Shown here piece after piece: positions 5,980-8,136 of a stretch of 8,136 bases of DNA. How positions within the stretch are numbered: the stretch's first letter is position 1; every line of letters begins with the position of its first letter. This stretch comes from Kiritimatiellia bacterium (lineage in GTDB: Bacteria > Verrucomicrobiota > Kiritimatiellia > RFP12 > UBA1067), in the NCBI GenBank assembly GCA_016302985.1, contig JAEDMN010000152.1:1-8136 (forward strand), read 5' to 3'. The notes beneath the pieces are model-generated. The model was not told where the DNA came from and did not search any database. It was given only the letters and a program-made list of their open reading frames with translations. A program made the translations under genes and the position numbers.

Positions 5980-6187
5980 GCCCGTCCGCCTCGCGCTCGA
6001 CGTCCCAGGCGTGCCATTCGCGGAAGGCGTGATACGTCCGGCTCCAGCCGTATTCTTCGAGGATCGAGATGCAGTCGGCGAGAAACTCTCCGGCGTTCGG
6101 CCCACGGCAGGACGCCGTTGACGAAAGACATCCCCGAAGTTCGCCCTGACCCGGCGCCGGACCTCCTGCTCTCGATCCTTCGCTCGA
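5978..6187 (-). pseudogene. Tail of a GH5-family glycoside hydrolase (cellulase-like), frameshifted remnant
   Basis: On the minus strand, 6091 down to 5978 reads GEFLADCISILEEYGW followed by TYHAFREWHAWDVE and READGP. YHAFREW..W.VE is characteristic of the C-terminal end of GH5 endoglucanase-like enzymes, where it follows the catalytic glutamate strand. Upstream, about 6105-6165, the expected strand with the nucleophile glutamate (usually GEFS..RWAP) is only partly traceable. FVNGVLPWA lies in a second frame and QEVRRRVRANFG in a third, and the GEF residues of the active-site strand are lost. Adding two bases near 6098 would restore WAPNAGEFL. The rest of the enzyme (several hundred residues) is absent. 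The piece starts immediately after the recD stop and ends tail-to-tail with the SEC-C pseudogene. It is not expected to be functional. Confidence 0.6.
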
Positions 6188-7753
6188 TCAAGCCGACCCG
6201 GCCGAAAGGAGTCCGGATACGCGTTCGACCGTCCTCTCGCAGCATTTGAGAATCGAGGCATCGCCCGCGTAGACGTGAACCGTCTTCCGGGTCCGGGTAA
6301 TGCCCGTGTAGAGAATCTCACGCGTCAGCAGCGGACTGTTCCCGTCGGGCGGAAGGACGACTGCAATGTCGGCGAACTCGGATCCCTGCGACTTGTGAAT
6401 TGTCATCGCAAACGCCACCTCCGTGCTGTCCAGGAGCTCGATGCGCACCATCCGGCAAGCACCATCCGCCACGGGGAGATAGAGTTCCTTGGGCTTGTCC
6501 GGCATCAGAACGCCCACATCTCCGTTGGCCACGCCAAGCGCGCGGTCGTTCTTCGTGATCATGACGGGGATCGGACAAGAGGGATGGGCCGCAGACCCGG
6601 CCAGGGTCTTGAGAATGTAGTCGTTGAGGCGATCCGCGCCATATGCGCCCGAGCGCAACGCGCAGAGGACGCGGAAGTCGTTCAGCTGACCGAGCGCCTC
6701 CTCCGGTTCGGTCGCCTTGATGAAATCCTTGAATCCCTCCTGGACGAGGGATCTGAAGTCGCCCCAGCCGCCGGGATTGAAAGCATCGAGTCCGTCCAGC
6801 TTCTGGTAGCGCGTCGTCTTGCCGTTCGACCCAAGGCACTTGAGCGCCCCGGCTCCGTCGCCCGCGTTGACGGCTTCGGCCAGCGTGGCGATCTCCCCTC
6901 CCTGCTTGAACCGCTTGCTGACCGAAAGACGCGAGGTCTTGATCCAGTCCAAATGGCAAAGGTCGCCGAACACCCGCCCCCGGTCCACCGACGCGAGCTG
7001 ATGCTCGTCACCGACCAGAGTCAGCCGGCATCCCTCCGGCAGCGCGTCAAGGAGCTTCGACATCAGGGGCAAGTCGATCATGCTCGCCTCGTCCACGATG
7101 AGCCAGTCGGCAGCCAAGGGATTGTCCTTGCCGTGCTTGAACGTCACGAAGTCCGCATTGGATCCGAGCAACCGATGGATGGTGACGGCCTTCTCGCCGT
7201 CCGTGACGATCTCGGACAGGGACTCCGACATCCGGTTCGCGGCCTTGCCCGTCGGCGCCGCCAGCAGAAGACGGAGGTCCGGCTTCGTCCGCTGGAACAG
7301 CTTCACGGCACGGGCAATCGTGTAGGTCTTCCCCGTTCCGGGACCGCCGGTCAGGATCGAGAAACGCGAGGTGTTCATGTCGATGACGGCGGCCCGCTGC
7401 TCGTCCGAGAGGTTGCCGAAGACAGGATCATCGGGAATCTCCACCGTCCGGTCGCCCTCGCCGTCCCTTGAGAGCTCCTTGAGCCTTTCAATGACATTGC
7501 GTTCATACCGCCAGTTGCGCCGCGTGTAGAGCAAGTCGCCGGAAAGAACGAACGGCGCGGAATCGTCCGGCACCACGGACACAACGCCATTCGCGGCCTT
7601 CAGCGCGGCAAGCTCCTGCGGATTGCCGATGCTGACGCACACGTCACCGTCATCGATCCGGTCGACAACTCTCTGGCAGATGTCCGCCACGGAAGCCGCC
7701 GAGGCGTCTCCGCCCATCATCCTGAACACGAGGTCCCTTGCGCAATCCTTCAT
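6188..7753 (-). CDS. recD: RecD, exodeoxyribonuclease V alpha subunit (5'-3' helicase)
   Basis: The product is 521 residues, somewhat shorter than the roughly 600 of E. coli RecD but with a full helicase core. RecD is the fast 5'-3' motor of RecBCD, which processes double-strand DNA ends for recombinational repair and degrades foreign linear DNA. Visible superfamily 1B motifs are: LSDEQRAAV (115-123); Walker A GGPGTGKT (136-143, K142); motif Ia LAAPTGKAANRM (164-175); motif II LIVDEASM (218-225, D221-E222); motif III LTLVGDEHQLASVDRG (244-259); SKRF (279-282); motif V region VMITKND (397-403); and motif VI AMTIHKSQGSEF (449-460) followed by YTGITRTRK (482-490). The ATG at 7753 lies one base after the recB stop, with GGGAGG in the end of recB as ribosome binding site. 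Translation is thus probably coupled. The ending ERTVERVSGLLSAGSA resembles normal RecD ends, so the gene is complete despite the debris that follows. Confidence 0.93.
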   Translation of the reverse strand: MKDCARDLVFRMMGGDASAASVADICQRVVDRIDDGDVCVSIGNPQELAALKAANGVVSVVPDDSAPFVLSGDLLYTRRNWRYERNVIERLKELSRDGEGDRTVEIPDDPVFGNLSDEQRAAVIDMNTSRFSILTGGPGTGKTYTIARAVKLFQRTKPDLRLLLAAPTGKAANRMSESLSEIVTDGEKAVTIHRLLGSNADFVTFKHGKDNPLAADWLIVDEASMIDLPLMSKLLDALPEGCRLTLVGDEHQLASVDRGRVFGDLCHLDWIKTSRLSVSKRFKQGGEIATLAEAVNAGDGAGALKCLGSNGKTTRYQKLDGLDAFNPGGWGDFRSLVQEGFKDFIKATEPEEALGQLNDFRVLCALRSGAYGADRLNDYILKTLAGSAAHPSCPIPVMITKNDRALGVANGDVGVLMPDKPKELYLPVADGACRMVRIELLDSTEVAFAMTIHKSQGSEFADIAVVLPPDGNSPLLTREILYTGITRTRKTVHVYAGDASILKCCERTVERVSGLLSAGSA

Positions 7754-7754
7754 C

Positions 7755-8136
7755 TCACGCCTCCCTGATGCCGAGTGCGGCGGCCAGTTCGTCCAACATC
7801 GCCTCCGGCGGACGGTCGGCGAAGACCGGCGCCGCCCCGTCTGCCGCGATGCCCCTGAGGAAATAATACCTCACGCCGCCGAAATTCCTCTCCCACGAAT
7901 ACCCTTCCTTCAGGGTCTCCTTCAGGAAACGGTGCAGGACAACCGAATAGAGGAGATACTGGAAGAAGTATCCGGCGTCCGCCATCTCCTCCGTGACTCC
8001 GGCCCGGTCGAAGCCGGAAGCGGAGCGGTTCAGGATGTTCGACTTCCAGTCGACGACGTAATAGTAGTCGCCGTGCTGGAAGACAAGGTCGAGAAATCCC
8101 TTGATGAAACCGTCCGGAATCGGTTTCCTCCAGTTC
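7755..8136 (-). CDS. recB: RecB, exodeoxyribonuclease V beta subunit, C-terminal nuclease part (5' end outside window)
   Basis: Only the last 126 residues are present; the frame runs off the right edge. They contain the RecB-family nuclease core: GFIKGFLDLVF with the metal-binding Asp, YYVVDWKSN with the Asp-x-Lys catalytic pair, and FFQYLLYSVVLHRFL with the QxxxY motif that characterises RecB/AddB-type nucleases. The order D, DxK, QxxxY and the phrase LYSVVLHRFL match the RecB subunit of RecBCD rather than AddA, in keeping with recD directly downstream. The segment EGYSWERNFGGVRYYFLRG matches the usual strand after the nuclease core. In the complex this domain cuts DNA and, after Chi recognition, helps load RecA. 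recC is expected further upstream on the minus strand. Confidence 0.9.
   Translation of the reverse strand, partial: NWRKPIPDGFIKGFLDLVFQHGDYYYVVDWKSNILNRSASGFDRAGVTEEMADAGYFFQYLLYSVVLHRFLKETLKEGYSWERNFGGVRYYFLRGIAADGAAPVFADRPPEAMLDELAAALGIREA

Noticed and set aside
5673..6245. Minus-strand open frame of 190 codons
   Set aside because: It is Arg-rich, overlaps the 3' end of recD, and the GH5-like coding sense lies largely in another minus-strand frame.
6275..7471. Plus-strand open frame of 398 codons
   Set aside because: It is antisense to recD, whose helicase motifs are unambiguous.
1..8136. tRNA, rRNA or other named RNA genes
   Set aside because: I saw no cloverleaf with a TTCGA-type arm and no rRNA-like conserved block on either strand.

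Overview
The window looks like a GC-rich chromosomal segment of a bacterium with a RecBCD-type recombination system. The gene content suggests a member of the PVC group (Kiritimatiellota, Lentisphaerota or Verrucomicrobiota-like): a DoxX membrane domain fused to a TIM-barrel-like domain, a large repetitive secreted protein, and a remnant of a GH5 cellulase. This lineage call is an inference from gene style; no marker gene is present to prove it.

Layout. (1) Positions 1-4159 hold a short leader with a perfect hairpin and a two-gene plus-strand unit. The first gene (73-1557) encodes a membrane protein with a DoxX-like N-terminus, a twin-arginine-like second membrane segment and a C-terminal TIM-barrel/aldo-keto-reductase-like domain. 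The second (1568-4159) encodes a secreted protein of 863 residues. It has three diverged tandem copies of a domain of about 200 residues plus a separate C-terminal beta-rich domain. (2) Positions 4160-4572 are non-coding but full of structure: a strong hairpin, two 9-bp-period tracts facing each other as an inverted repeat, and a 31-bp tandem repeat in which every copy can fold into a GCGCC/GGCGC hairpin. (3) Positions 4573-6187 are a graveyard. On the minus strand lies a frameshifted IS3-type OrfA remnant with a hairpin over its ribosome binding site and a slippery A7 run near its end. It is followed by a lower-GC plus-strand gene fragment, a hairpin-rich leader, and a small plus-strand pseudogene. 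That pseudogene has a DpnD/PcfM-like start, a SEC-C zinc motif and a third conserved-looking piece, each in a different frame. A minus-strand tail of a GH5 glycoside hydrolase follows. (4) Positions 6188-8136 hold the minus-strand recB (3' part only) and complete recD genes, separated by one base.

Working together: recB and recD encode subunits of the same helicase-nuclease, and recC is expected upstream, beyond the right edge. The two left-hand genes are probably co-transcribed and both act at or outside the cytoplasmic membrane, but their joint role is unknown. Nothing here is a clear defence system. The most unusual intact material is the DoxX/Tat-like/TIM-barrel fusion and the triplicated secreted domain. 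The most unusual non-coding material is the repeat block at 4208-4510.
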